A stretch of 64,000 nucleotides of DNA from Sycobia sp. Sy_11 (taxonomy: Eukaryota > Arthropoda > Insecta > Hymenoptera > Epichrysomallidae), in contig JACCIC010000353.1 of NCBI GenBank assembly GCA_018907035.1, forward strand, positions 124,001 to 188,000, written 5' to 3'. The notes below the pieces were generated by a model. That model was not told the origin of the DNA, made no database searches, and was given only the letters and a program-made list of their open reading frames with translations. This document shows positions 12,413 through 24,480 of the stretch, piece after piece (within the stretch, counting starts at the first letter, position 1; each line of letters begins with the position of its first letter). A program made the position numbers and the translations under genes.

Positions 12413-13480
12413 CGTACTTTGTTTTTTTTTGTTCACGAATGATTGTTAAAACGTATTTTATCAATTATTCGAACATGTAGGTAGAGATTCTATCAATTGT
12501 GAATACAAAAATAGAATTGTAATGCCATTTAATTCGGAATATAAGAGCTTCTTAATCGATTTTCATGTTATTATAGAGTAAATGTAAAACTCATTAAATA
12601 TAAATTGAATTTGCAATCAATCAATGTTTAAACTTAATTACCATACATTTTCAAGGATTAATGATATCTTTTTATAGAACTCTCTATTACAACATCCTTT
12701 AAAATTTATCTCATTTTCAATAAAGTATTTTACATTAACTTTTATTTCATATTAAGAGAAGTTTATTCTTTTTATGTAAAGAAATTGTCAATTTATTATA
12801 ATAATATGTAATCTTGCATATTATAAAATATTATGGATTCTTGTAAGAATAATTTCAAACTATTTGAGTCAAGCATTTAAATAATTAATTTTAAAGATTA
12901 TTTTTTATAACAGTATGTTCAGAAATAATTATTTCTAATACAGGCTCATAGAGCCATAAAAAAAGTATTGCTAACATAGAATTGCCCCGACTCTGGGTGA
13001 TATATTTTCATTCAATTAATTCATCGATTATAATTTATTTAACTATGCTTTTACGCATTTTATATTATGTATGCATACTTTCTCACAAACATATAACTCA
13101 CTGCATTAGATCCATTTTGATGTCTACCTGGTTTCTAATTACATTATATTAATATAGATAATATTCAGTATATAAATAACAAATAATAAAGATAATAGAA
13201 TATATAAATAACAAAAATCCATGATAATTTAGATAAAATTATAAAATTGTCTCTTTCGCTGAAATTAGACTTTACTCAACTATTGAACAAACTACTGATA
13301 CATATTTAATGGTTCAGTGCAGTCTAACAGTCTATGTAGGCTCAAGATCTATCCTCAATATCTTATCCTATATTTTTCTTATTCATATATTTTCCTACTT
13401 TAGCATATAATATAATCATATAGAATTTCAATTCTAGCAAGATGGGAATTACGGTGTAAAAATAAACAACATACATATTA
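12413..13480. other. AT-rich stretch, no gene seen
   Basis: Long A/T runs and short palindromic patches only. No open frame, RNA gene or transposon signature was recognised. Confidence 0.45.
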
Positions 13481-13737
13481 TAAAATATTTAATTCAAAAT
13501 CGAAACGGTGAAAATACCATATTTTGAGTGAAAATTGACCTCGTACTTGACATCATCATAATAATTCTTGCTGAATATATATCTTGAAAAAACTGACAAA
13601 TGCCTTACAAGAAATTTTGAATATTGGCAATTTAGATATTTGATGTTTATGATAGCACAAGTTGAATTAGTAAGCCCATCGATGGCTTGAGAATATCCAT
13701 CCTCACGTAAACAAAGAAAGCAATCTCCACTACTCAC

Positions 13738-13764
13738 CGAATCAATAACGAGCTTCGGTAAACT
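13738..13764 (-). other. Weak candidate 27-nt micro-exon
   Basis: On the minus strand, 27 bases encoding SLPKLVIDS in phase 0 lie between a CTTCGCCGAGAAG acceptor-like site and a strong TCG/GTGAGTAG donor. The acceptor has only a moderate pyrimidine tract. With dozens of donor hexamers expected by chance in 64 kb, this is weak evidence. Confidence 0.12.
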
Positions 13765-14071
13765 CTTCTCGGCGAAGTAGAAAAGATTTGCCAAGAAGGA
13801 ACCGACTACGAGTCGTTGGCCCTCGCCCCACGCCCCGGCCCCAATCCCGACTGCGAATAGCGAATAAATAGATAAGCCGATCGTGCTGCTAGCGGTGAAA
13901 TAGTCGGCGCGTCGCTTTGCGAATCGAAAAGTTAAATGAACTTGGCCCGAGGGCGGCACAAAGCAGCCGCATATAACCGACCGGGTAGCGCCGTCCAGGT
14001 CGAAGTAAGAGAAGGCGGCCGGACACCGAGAGAACACTGCCGAAAGCTTGGCTCCCGGCGGACGGCACGCG

Positions 14072-14073
<2 letters not shown>

Positions 14074-14105
<32 letters not shown>
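14074..14105. repeat. (CT)n microsatellite
   Basis: Tract inside a CpG-rich block. Confidence 0.97.
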
Positions 14106-14111
<6 letters not shown>

Positions 14112-14599
14112 TCTTTCTCTCTCTGTCTCTTTTCTCTGCCAAAATGTTTTATTTATTTCCTCGTTTGTCGGATGGCCGAATCGACCGAGCGCGACGACGC
14201 GAAATTGTTTCGGAACCCCTTCGGCGGGAAAGGGGTTTTCTGTGTTTTTTTTTTCACGCTAGCTGAATCGACGGGGTACGAAAGAGCAAGGTCAAACTGC
14301 CCGAATTACTTCTTTGCTGCCCTCGTGCACGTTGACGCGGAGACGCTTCTTCTTAGTTAGAGGCACCCGGTGAGAGAGGGATCAGGGTGAAAGCTTAAAG
14401 CCCGGGTCCATTGTTGGCGCGCTCGTTGGGACCGAGGGCAGGGGGGGTGGAAATTGAAAAAGTCGGGATGAAGCGAGGGGGTAGGGAGAGGGCGGAAGGG
14501 GGGGTATCGAGGGTAATGAAGCAGAACGGCCAAATGGAAATGTACGGAGGAGGCTCGATGGGAGGTGCTTTACGTCGAAGGCTTGGCATATTTATCTAG

Positions 14600-16800
14600 A
14601 TCTTGGCAGCCAACGTAAAAAAAGAAAAGAAATACTTAGGTTTTCCGGGGGGAGAAAGAAGAAGAAAATTTCGAATTTCTTGAAATCATTTGCAAGAATT
14701 AAGAACTTCTTTTATTTGAAGCGTAAGTTACTTGGCCAACTGGTTCAACAAAAGATTTACTGAGTGTTTTACTGAATTTAATTAATGTGAATACTTTGAA
14801 CTAACGATTCGTTGAAATCGACTACTAAACAGGAATTGCACGCTTACTGGAACGTTGAAAGTAAATCACTGCAGTGATTTATAAAAATCATAAACAAACG
14901 TTCTAGTGAAATGATATAATGGTCTGAACAAACTCGGTATTTGAGTCATTGGTCCCTTTTATGGACTTAAACGTAATCATACGATATTGAAAGTTTGAAA
15001 AACAATTTGTTACGTGAATCAAATATATAATAAATATATAATATAAAAATACAGATGTAAAAAATTTAACAGCTAAATCAAATTAAATTTAACAAAAAAT
15101 CTATTTTTAATGATCTAAATTTTTTAATAATTTGTTCAACTATTTTAGATTTTTTGGAAAAAAAATAGAATTTTAAATTTTACCGAAATTAATTCGTCGT
15201 TATTCAGGTATTTAAATAGGTAATTTATAAATTAATTCTTGCCCTGATTTATGCAAAACAGTATACTACCTTAATAATATATAACTGCATTCATTCATTT
15301 AGGTATGACATTCAATGAGTTTTCTTTATATTACTACAATGTAGATACGTTTAATAAATAATGCATTCCAATAAATAACTAGTCAATTAAATAAGAAGCT
15401 GAATACGTGCATACAACTAATATATATTTAATAACTTACTATTGTATGTCGATAATTACACAGCCAATTTTACACTTTTATGTAAAACTTTTATTATTTA
15501 CGAAGTCTTTTTTATTCATCGAAAATACTATCATTTGCCTTGTACAAAATGCAAAAGTTAACATCCATATAATACAAAATTCAAAATAACATAAAGAACG
15601 AAATTTGGAGCATTAGAATTACCCACTTTATATACAAATCACGTATTTAGATAAATCTAATTTTAATAATATCTCTGATTCGCAGTTGAAATACTCTTCT
15701 CTTGAATATCATTAATTAAGGCAAACCAATAATGAACCGTCCGCGCACATCCATCCTTTAACTACTTGCATCATTCGGCCGCATCAAATATAATTCTAGA
15801 ATTTTGCGATCTTTACGAACTAATTTAAGGCCCTTTATGATTTACTAACAAGGCTTAAGTCATAAATTTGGATCCTGAATATGATTGTAACTGACCTCAT
15901 AGATTTTTATAATACATCAAAATCGAACATTTATGCATCGATTCTTTCCAATGCTTTAAAGAAAATTAAAAATTACATTTTGAACGAATAGTTGCACCAG
16001 TAAATGATTTAAACGTTTTTACACATAATTATTTATTTCGTGTTAGACGCATCGGCCTAAAAAATGCTATTCTTCTTATTAAAAGTTAGAAAAACGTAAT
16101 AAAACCTAATATAAATTGCATTCAATGCATCATTTGTAATTTTTTAAATCTAAAATTCAGCAAGAATTAAAAATCCTTACGATTTAGGACACATAGTTAT
16201 AGTAACAATTAATGCATGGAAATAAGATGGATTAAATGAGTTAATTAATACCGACATTAACTACAGTATTTTAATTATTCTATTGATAAGCAGTCAAAAT
16301 CTAATAAAGATGGCAGTATATTCATACGTATTAAATTATTTAAAATATTAGCCTCAATCATTTGAATTTTCAAATCATATTGAATATTGAGTTTTCAAAA
16401 TTACATTTAATTCATGGAAATAGTTTATATTATCTTTTAATTAATGCTCATATATTTTAATAAAAAAAAATAAAAATTTTTATAGTAATATGTCTTGTTT
16501 TCCCTAAAGAATTTAAATTCTTTACTAGAATAGGTATTCGCGGAAAATTTTGATTCTAAATTCCTTTGGACCAGGAAGCTATTGGAAAAAATAACCGCAC
16601 GCATGTTCTCTTTGGGTATATTAAAAAGGATTCTGCGAGTTCCAACCAAGTGTAGAACCAAAAAGATATCGCTCTGTGCTCGCAAGTTTCAAAACAACTT
16701 CAATAGAACCTATAATTGAGCAACGTACAATTGAAATCCTTGAGATTTACACAAGATTCAAGTGGCAGTCGTCTTTAACATTACCACCATTTCCAGCGAA
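14600..16800. other. AT-rich stretch, no gene seen
   Basis: More than 2 kb of AT-rich sequence. The short frames at 15407 and 16437 have no recognisable domain. Confidence 0.45.
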
Positions 16801-16806
16801 TACGAT

Positions 16807-16832
16807 AAAAAAAAAAAAAAAAAAAAAAAAAA
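16807..16832. repeat. Poly(A) tract
   Basis: 26 A residues. No retrocopy was recognised upstream of it. Confidence 0.95.
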
Positions 16833-17016
16833 CAACGAAAGACCCCTGAACCGGATCCTCGACTCCTTTATCTCAGCCCGACAAGACTAATCCGAACCCT
16901 TCGTAGAAATTCTCCCCGTCGTGCCGCATAGGGCCAACTATACTATCTTCTAACTTCTCCTTCCAACCCCCCCCCCTTCTGAAAGTACAGCCAACCTTCT
17001 CACTCTTTTTTTTCAG

Positions 17017-17039
17017 CAATCAGCCGCAATCTCGCGGAC
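17017..17039 (+). other. Candidate 23-nt micro-exon
   Basis: A textbook acceptor (CTTCTCACTCTTTTTTTTCAG, ending 17016) is followed after only 23 bases by a strong donor, GAC/GTGAGTATAC. All three frames are open: Q-S-A-A-I-S-R, N-Q-P-Q-S-R-G or I-S-R-N-L-A-D. It sits at the upstream edge of a GC-rich block. It could be a coding micro-exon, an untranslated exon or a coincidence. Confidence 0.3.
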
Positions 17040-17760
17040 GTGAGTATACGCGAGCGCGCGCAAACATCCATCCGCTTTTGTGCGCGGTGGCGTCATTGCG
17101 CCTCCCCCCCCCCACCCGTTACCGGCTACGTCAGCGAGAACGAGATTGGCTGGCCCGAGCTTTCGCAGCCAGTCCCCGTCGCCCGTTCCGAAATTGCCGT
17201 ACGTGAACGATACTCGTTGTTTTTCACCCCCTCCGAATCACCCGCCGCCGGCCCCCGTCGATCTACCGAGAGTCGCGGCGACGTCTAGGGGGAGAGGAGG
17301 GAGTGGAGGGTGAAGCGACGCGGCATACATAATCGTCCCGGCGAGCCAGTGCGTCGGGCTTTCCGTGCTTGTTGTTTACTTTTCAGACCCCCCCTCCTCC
17401 TCCTCCTCCTGCCCTGTCACAAACCTCGGTTTCTCACGTCGATCGACCGTGTCGGCTTTTTGACGCTGATCTTGTTTGCCTCTTTTTTCGCTCGCATCGC
17501 CTTCCTCTTTTTTTTTTGCTCCTTTTTAGTATATACACCAAGTACATATATATATATATACCAAGCCGAGCTCGAGCGAAAAAGTTTTTCCTATAGAAAA
17601 TCTCTCGTCCCATACGCGAGGGATAAGAGAATTAGCCCGAGATAGTCGAAGCTTTCGGTATATTCTTAGCGATTTTATCGGAAGCGACCGGTACCCTCGT
17701 AAAATTGAAAGTGTTCGTCGAAGTGCATGAGAATTTCTGTGCTTTATCAACTCGTTTTAA
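17040..17760. other. CpG-rich block downstream of the candidate micro-exon
   Basis: CpG-rich, C-tract-containing sequence (CCTCCTCCTCCTCCTGCC at 17394) follows the donor at 17040, with a short TA repeat near 17547. Pro/Arg-rich open frames reflect composition. It would be intronic if the micro-exon at 17017 is real. Confidence 0.3.
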
Positions 17761-18082
17761 CTTTTCATTTATTCACGTCGAATAAAACAATTCTTATGAT
17801 TGTACGCTACCTACTTATTCAATGAGAAAATATTTAAGACTTACCTGTTTTGGCATACGAAAATTCTTATCTCTAATAAAAATTATTGTGACGAAAAGGC
17901 ATATTCTAAAATTGGGAATTCTGCTTACTTCAACTAATATATTATTACAGACTAAATTTTTATAAACTAATATAAGTATTAGTGACAGTCCGATTTGCTT
18001 TATTTATAAACGCCTTCGATGACTCTCAAATATAATGTGGCCGCCTCTTTCAAGAAAATCTTCCTCGTCTGCAGTGTCCGAG

Positions 18083-18153
18083 GACTCGAACTACTCCGGC
18101 TGTTCTTTCGGAAATCCTTCAAGAATCCCGAAGAGTAGCCGGAATGGCTCGAC
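18083..18153. repeat. Compact imperfect hairpin, ~70 bases
   Basis: GACTCGAACTACTCCGGCTG then TTCTTTCGG (18083-18111) pairs with CCCGAAGAGTAGCCGGAATG then GCTCGAC (18127-18153) around a loop of about 15 bases. The size suits a small structured RNA or a miniature element. I do not recognise a known microRNA in it. Confidence 0.35.
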
Positions 18154-18439
18154 ACAACTATAAGACTACAAAACTAATAAAACTAAGAATTAGTTATTTT
18201 TTGTTTTAAGCTATTTTTATGTCACGGTATTTGAAAAATTAAAACTAAATATTTACTCCAAAGATATATTTAAACTATTATACAATGTGTAATAGTGCAC
18301 AATTTGGATAGCGATAGAAGTATGATTCTCAATCTAAGAAACAACGATCTCAATGAAGAAATAAAAATTTTTCATTACTTTCTATATATCTTGTAAATGC
18401 TGCTTTAAGAAAAGAAAAAAAAAAAAAAAAAACAAATCC

Positions 18440-19080
18440 CCTCACTTTTTGAATGAATTGACATTTTCAGTTTTACTACCTTCGCGAAACATAAACGCCT
18501 TCTCTGTAACTGGGCAAAAACGAGCTTGCGTATCCGAGATCGTAGCCGTCCGACCGGCAAATCCATAATGCGTTACGAGCCGAGCGGCCCGCGCGATGGC
18601 GTGGGGAGGGGGGCGGTACCCGGTGGGTACCGACGCGGCGACCTGTGTGTTTTTGCCGCCGCGCAGACGCCGCCGCCCGGGGCGCGGCGACAACCTGGCG
18701 CCCCGAGCCTGCTGATAACGCGCTCGAGAGCCGCGACGGCGACGGCGACGGCAATCTCGGATCGCCGTATAGACCCGCGACGGCGAGCGCGGCCGTGGAT
18801 TCATTCGACGGGCAGGTCGGTGTACGGTTGCCCCCACCCACCCGACCCCCGTCCCCACCGCGGCACAAGAGAGCCAATAAAGCAGTCGCGAGGGGCGAGC
18901 GAGGGAGCGACGAAGCGGCGCCAAAGCTGCCGGGATGCGGGTCTCGGACGGGGCCGCGGTGACCGGAAGCCGGATTACCTACCGGGCTAAATAGCTCGCC
19001 TCGGCGGAACGGCGAGCCGCCCCCGTATAGCTCGATGGGCGATCTTAATCGACATTCCTTGTCGTCCGAGCCGTTTCGGT
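18440..19080. promoter_or_regulatory. CpG-rich block
   Basis: Very GC-rich sequence is bounded by an A-tract at 18413-18431 and AT-rich DNA beyond 19080. It contains GGTACCCGGTGGGTACC and GGCGGAACGGCGAGCCGCC inverted motifs. Overlapping frames of 100-160 residues on both strands are low-complexity products of GC content. A regulatory role is inferred from composition only. Confidence 0.3.
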
Positions 19081-20100
19081 ATTATATATGCGTACATGTA
19101 AATCGTAATATCTATAATTTTTTTATCATGAATCCTAATGGTGTTCTCTTGCCGTGCAAAGAAAAGACTCGAACAGTTATTGATGTTTCTTCGGTCGGTA
19201 CTATAACCTATTAACGACGAAAATTAAGGAAATTCAGTAAAAGTAAAAATCAAAAATTTTTTCTGAACAGTAATGTTGCTTGTAATTTTGTGGAATTCTA
19301 TACAGAATTGAATAATTAAAGACACTATACAATATTATTTTCTGTTCATAATTAATATATTAATAAAACTGTATTCTTTATGCAATCATTTTCAATCGAA
19401 GCATTTAAAGGAAAAGAATTTTTTGATTGTTGCACAAAATGTCTAATTTTTTTAGTAGGTTCAATTACTTAATATACGATTTCTTTTACTAAAATAGCAA
19501 TCAAAAAACGGAAACAAAAAATTTGAATTTATTAGTGTTTTATAATGGTGGATTTTTTTGCATGTTCGAGAGTAATTACCCAGGAATCTAAAATTTAAAT
19601 CAAATGATAATTTTAATTATTGAAAGTGAAAATAAACGTTTAAAAATTCTTTCATTAATAATAAAGCACAAAATATTGCTAAAACACAAATTCGAATTTT
19701 AGGTTTTTTTCTACCATATTGTTCAAAACATTATAACCAAATAAAAGCTTTTGTTTACGTTCTGGAATTTGTGATTGTCAAAAAATCCTTTTCGTTTTTT
19801 GTTTCATTTTTTAATTGTAAGAAAAACCATTCGATAGTACGCTTTTGTTTCTTGAATTTATGAATGATTGAAAATTTTGTGGCTTCTAACGATATTTCAG
19901 CGTCAAAAGAATGCCGAACAATAGCAGAAAACAGTATTTTGCAAAAATATTTTTCCTTTATACTCAAAAATGGAAAACAAATTGCATCGATAAATTAAAG
20001 CAAATACCACTTGTTTCGCCTGTATATTAGTTTTAATGCAATTGTCTCCCATAAAATTGTCGTTAATCTATGAAACAAATAAAGCTCAAATATTCATTAA
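19080..20100. other. AT-rich stretch, no gene seen
   Basis: Nothing recognised. The short Lys/Phe-rich minus frame at 19755-19967 has no features. Confidence 0.45.
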
Positions 20101-21300
20101 ACGCAGATCTTCGCGGAACCGCAAGAACACGTCCTAAAACTGACCGGATTAATTTGCTCACAGCAGCGAGCATTTCCCGGCTCGCTTTAATTAAAGGCTA
20201 AAACGAATCACGACCGCCGTGAAAAATCAGCGCCAGCAGAAAGATAGAGAGAAACGGCGCCCCGTGAACGTCCGCGGCAAAAAGAGAGAAAAAAAAAGAA
20301 ACGAGCTCCTCCTCGTCGCTGATACGCGTTGCGTAATTTCGGTAATAAAGAACACACCACCGCACCCCTCCCCCCATCCAAAGTGGGAAGGAGAAATGAA
20401 AAGTCGACACTGCGCAGGAGGTAGAGTGAGGTGGAAGAGGGAGGAGGGGGGGGGAGCTCCCGCTATACTTTACTCGACGACTTGTCGAGCAAGCGCTCTG
20501 CGGCGTATAATTTAAGAGCCATATTTCTTCCACCGTACGACGGGTTATCGTGTCATCGTGTACATGCGACGAGGGAGCACAGAGGCGACTCGGGCCGGGG
20601 GAGGCGCCAGCGCGCGCACAACGCTCGCGGCAAGGGTTGGGGGGGGGGGAACTCTCGCATTACCCACCGGCGCTCGGCGCCCAAGGTGCGGAGAGGTGTC
20701 GCTGCATCGCGCAGAGCGGGGCAGGGGATCGGGTCGCGGTAAGTGGGCAAAAATCGGGCTCGTTCAGTCGCGAGGCGGCCGCGAGTGCGGCGGGTGAGGA
20801 TGAAAAAGACGCGTTGCGAGAGGGATGCTAGGCGGACGGTGGGGGAGAGCGTGAACGGAAGCAAAAAAAAAAAAAAAAAAATGAAAAGAAAAAACGTCGC
20901 GCGCGAGCGCGGAGAGTAGGCGCGCGGCCTGGAAAATGTGTATGGGAGAAGCGAGCGCTAACGAATGGAACGCGCTCGCGGCACTTGATTTCTGCGGCGC
21001 GATTTCTGTTTTGTGTTTTATTTTTTGCGCCCCTCCCCTTTAACCGGCCCCCCTCGCAGCGCCCCTCGTCGTTTGGCGGCTCCAGTCGCACAATGAGCGG
21101 TGAAAGAAAGCCATTGCGATTTATTTATTTTTTTGGTTTCCCCCGGCCCACCCCTCCATGTTTTTTTTTTTCAAAACCAAAGAAGATTCCGTCGGTGATT
21201 TTCGAATGGACGCGTGGAAAACGCTGGCTCTCTTCGCGCGCTCGTTATTTCCTGTGCGAAGTTTTCCTTTCGAATTTTCATTGACAAGAAATGCCGGGGA
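20100..21300 (+). promoter_or_regulatory. CpG-rich island with possible untranslated first exon
   Basis: This is one of the densest CpG blocks in the window, sharply bounded by AT-rich DNA on both sides. A strong donor GCG/GTAAGTGGGC occurs at 20739. Pyrimidine tracts are followed by CTCGCAG at about 21059. Short overlapping open frames in all registers have Arg/Gly/Pro-rich content expected from GC-rich sequence. It could be a promoter or enhancer with a non-coding first exon on plus. No coding sequence is claimed. Confidence 0.35.
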
Positions 21301-22195
21301 AGATCGTCACGCTGCTAATTGACGTCGTGTTGAAAGGCCTCCTTGGCATTATTGCTTTGAAGATTTCAGCATTTAGGATTATGATGCAGATTTATTTCAA
21401 TTTAAGCACAATTTTGAAATCTTTATTGTTCTAGATTCAGCAAAAATTTCACAAAATCTGAGATCTCGGTAATAAATGCGTTCGGAAGAAAACCAATCGA
21501 ATCAATTGAAATATTTCATTTGCGCGACGAGCACCCAATTGGCGATCGTATTTCATTCGTATGTACACATCGCCTTAAATGCATAAGCGTGAAACATCAT
21601 ACTAGATGCTATTTGTTCTAGAGTAGAGAAAGAAAAGAGCCGAAGGTAATAAATTATAAAAATACAGAGACTTGGATGAACTCGAAAATTCCCAGCGGGA
21701 TGAGCGAATAACACTGATTTCCCCGTCAAAATTTATCAAAACTTATGAGAAATGTAAATTATAGCCACGCAGAGCGATAAATCGTTAAACTTGAAGGCAC
21801 AGTCAAGAGCGCTTGATATTTTGCGATAGAATTTACGGAGTTTGCACTCGAGGATGCACGCGCATCGTTGCTTCAACTGACTGTTAACGAGACTGCAAGA
21901 TTTAATAATGATCCTTTAGCTTTGATCGTATCGCTTACGGTTAAATTAAATCGCTTATGCGCGATCAATTCCAAGCGAGCCTTGAATATCCGTAGTAATA
22001 AACCAAAACTCTCCCCCCATAATCTCCGTGTCTCTTTTTCAACTCCGGCGGTCAGTCGGGCAACGCTCGAGCAATGGCTGGGATGATGATTACCGCGGAT
22101 ATTCGCGATTCGTCAATTTGTCCGATAATTTACTCATTGCCATGGGCATGAACGAGGGAAATGTATACAATGGGCAGGCTCCTATTTATTTTCAG

Positions 22196-22276
22196 ACTAC
22201 CCAATCGTTGGAGGATCCCGTAAGGGATCCCTGGACCGACGAAGATTTCGCCAAAAGAATCCGTGATCCGCTCTAA
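22196..22276 (+). CDS. Possible terminal coding exon or micro-exon
   Basis: The acceptor CCTATTTATTTTCAG ends at 22195. The following frame reads TTQSLEDPVRDPWTDEDF then AKRIRDPL and stops at TAA 22274-22276. A GTAAGG donor at 22220 would alternatively make a 24-nt, phase-0 micro-exon encoding TTQSLEDP. The acidic composition looks protein-like. The open frame also extends upstream of the acceptor to ATG 22028, so an unspliced 82-residue ORF cannot be excluded. No family is recognised. Confidence 0.22.
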   Translation, partial: TTQSLEDPVRDPWTDEDFAKRIRDPL

Positions 22277-22439
22277 CGAGGGTTAATGCTGATTTAGCGA
22301 TGCGATAAGGCGGCGCACGATGCGTGCGAGCTGAATAATTGAACAATCGCTGGCCGAGAGATGGATAAAAAGTGCGTGACGGCAAGTGAAAAATTGAAGC
22401 GAATCCGAACTGTTGGACAATCCAACCCTCCTCTTGCTT

Positions 22440-24050
22440 CATTTCTATTTCGTGTACGAAATTTACCCTCTTTGAAAATGATACATTTGCACTATCCGTG
22501 GTTCTCCCACATTTTCAATTACGTTTAAAATTCTATGTTTGACGTCCCTCTCTGTCTCTCTCTGTCTCTCTCTCTCTCTCTGACTTTCTCTCTCTCTTAG
22601 TATTAATTTTCCTTCATTAATATTTTATGGGTAGACGATGAAAAATACCGTAATAAGTCTAGATTTCAATTTTCTTTTAAATGGAAATGGAGGAACAAAA
22701 TTTTAATGAATTTTCCATCTAAATTTTTAATTTCTTCAATTTGCTTAAAATTGGCAATGGGTGATATCCTAATTTGAATTTAATGAAGGTATAACTATTT
22801 ATAGTGCATATTATAGTTCGACAAGTGAATCTTTCTCTCTTTTTGGCAAATGTTTGAATTAATAATATTATCTTAGCTAATTACAAGGAAATTGTTCAAT
22901 GAAACAGCTAGATATTTTTTCTAATATTCTCTAAATATAATTAAAGTGTTAGCTACATTATTAAGAATTGACTATTGGATTTTCGTGCAATTTATAAAAG
23001 ATTCTCGAAAGCAGACAGTACAGGACGAGACTGTTAATAATTTGACAATTAATCTCTATTATTAGAACTCGAAATATTGTTTCAAAATTCAAAATATTAA
23101 TTAAATTAAATCATAAAAAGATGAGTACGTGCACATTTATGCTGGTACAAATTATATTGTGTTCTCAGCTCTCTGTCAAGCGAGAAATTACTCACGAAAT
23201 AAAGATAAAAGCAAATAAACTAAAACCTAATAAATTCGAAATTCTTATTCATTAAAATCGGACATGCATATGAGAATCAAAGCCATTCAAAAGTGCTGTT
23301 ATGGACGTACACTCGAATGAGTTACTAAGTAAATTAGGCAAATAGCGTTGAGACTAGGTATATTTTAGTTCGTATTTTTATATCGACTTTTATGGTTTTA
23401 GTTTGTGTTTTATATATGTTTTTAAATATCTTAGATTGTAATTTTATATCTATTTAAAAAGAAAAGGAAATAGAAAATAAAACACGTGTATAATGTTTAA
23501 TTTAAAGCTATTGTGAATTAAAAATACTTATATATATACATTAGAGCGTAGTTTGTAAGGTCTGCTCGTGATTTTTTTAAGTATGGTGTCAAGTAATATT
23601 CCGTATAGTTGTTAAGTATAATTTTAATGTAATTCTGAATACGTTTCCTTTGAATAATTTCAAATTAATGCGATAAAAATAAAGTCTTTAGATACTAAAT
23701 GAACAATAATATATGTAAGTTAAATTTTAATGCGTAGTTTAAATAAGTAAAATGATTTATTAGAATATTGATAAGCGAGGTATAAATTCGTCGTAACATA
23801 AAGCAAAATATTCTCTTAATATTTTTATAGCGGTTTTTACGTAGAAAAAGGAAATGTAACACGATCCCCCGGATAAGTGGCTTCGCGTGTGTCAGTAATT
23901 CAGCGAATTATGATGTTAAACTAATGTACAGCAGAGATGGAAAATTTATAGATATTCGTTTTAAAATAGTAAGGTCATGAAAAATTACTTCGTGATTTTG
24001 TATTATGTAAGAAATAAGAATCATAGTTACTAATATTATAGTTTATAGAA
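22440..24050. other. AT-rich stretch, no gene seen
   Basis: CT-rich imperfect repeat at 22544-22600, then 1.4 kb of AT-rich DNA without recognisable features. Confidence 0.4.
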
Positions 24051-24105
24051 ACGATCGCGAGCGTACTCTCGCTATAAGCCCAACTATATGTACACACAAG
24101 GTACA

Positions 24106-24400
24106 TGTTTGATCCGTGCCGTGACGGGAAAACCGGAGATTTTGCCTTAAAATAGCTTGTATACGGAATCACACACAAGGTGAGCGAATACTTGCTATGG
24201 GAAAATCTTGAGGTTTTCAAAAGTGGTAAACAAGTTATGCTCGCTCTCCCAAGCAATGATCCGTGCTGTGACGGGAGCTTCCCAATATTTTCGTTAAAAA
24301 AGCTATTCTACGAACTTATATTAAGATAGGTCGTATACTAGGCTTTGAGAAAATGTTGGGAAGTTCGAAATCAGGTGACGTGTTCGGCGAGTGAGGCTTA
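24106..24400 (+). repeat. Two tandem ~150-bp units, each a long imperfect hairpin
   Basis: Both units begin TGATCCGTGCCGTGACGGG or TGATCCGTGCTGTGACGGG (24110 and 24258). Unit 1 pairs AAAACCGGAGATTTTGCC (from 24129) with GGGAAAATCTTGAGGTTTT (24199-24217). Unit 2 pairs 24278-24313 (CTTCCCAATATTTTC...AAAGC...TACGA) with 24331-24363 (TCGTATACTAGGCTTTGAG then AAAATGTTGGGAAG). The arms differ in sequence between units but pair within each unit. They lie just upstream of a TATA promoter. They could be part of an LTR, a tandem regulatory or RNA structure, or a transposon end. Confidence 0.6.
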
Positions 24401-24439
24401 TCACTTGAAATTGGGCCCCATTTAGAGGGGAGCAGAGCT

Positions 24440-24480
24440 TATAAAAGCGCTGTATGAGCGCTCGGAGAGACATTCGTTTT
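24440..24480 (+). promoter_or_regulatory. TATA-type core promoter
   Basis: GAGCTTATAAAAGCGCTG places TATAAAA at 24440-24446. A start-site-like GAGACATTCG follows at about 24466-24476, at the expected 25-32 base spacing. The flanks are GC-rich (GGGCCCC, GAGCGCT) while everything downstream is AT-rich. No ORF follows within 600 bases, so the transcript may be non-coding, an untranslated first exon or a relic LTR transcript. Confidence 0.45.

Larger units (their letters stand above)
13700..14600. other. GC-rich block with CT tract
   Basis: CpG-rich sequence surrounds (CT)n at 14074-14105. A 217-residue minus-strand frame (14142-13489) runs through the repeat and looks fortuitous. G-rich runs occur at 14440-14510. 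A regulatory role is possible from composition only. Confidence 0.3.

Noticed and set aside
13489..14142. 217-residue minus-strand ORF
   Set aside because: Its N-terminus is translated from a CT/GA microsatellite and the rest lacks any domain. The frame is kept open by GC-rich sequence and then by chance.
18442..18990. Overlapping 105-160-residue ORFs on both strands
   Set aside because: CpG-rich block with few stops in any frame. No recognisable domain and no consistent splice sites.
19420..19445. TTTTGATTGTTGC resembling the start of an insect microRNA
   Set aside because: The match ends after the seed region and no complementary arm lies within 100 bases.
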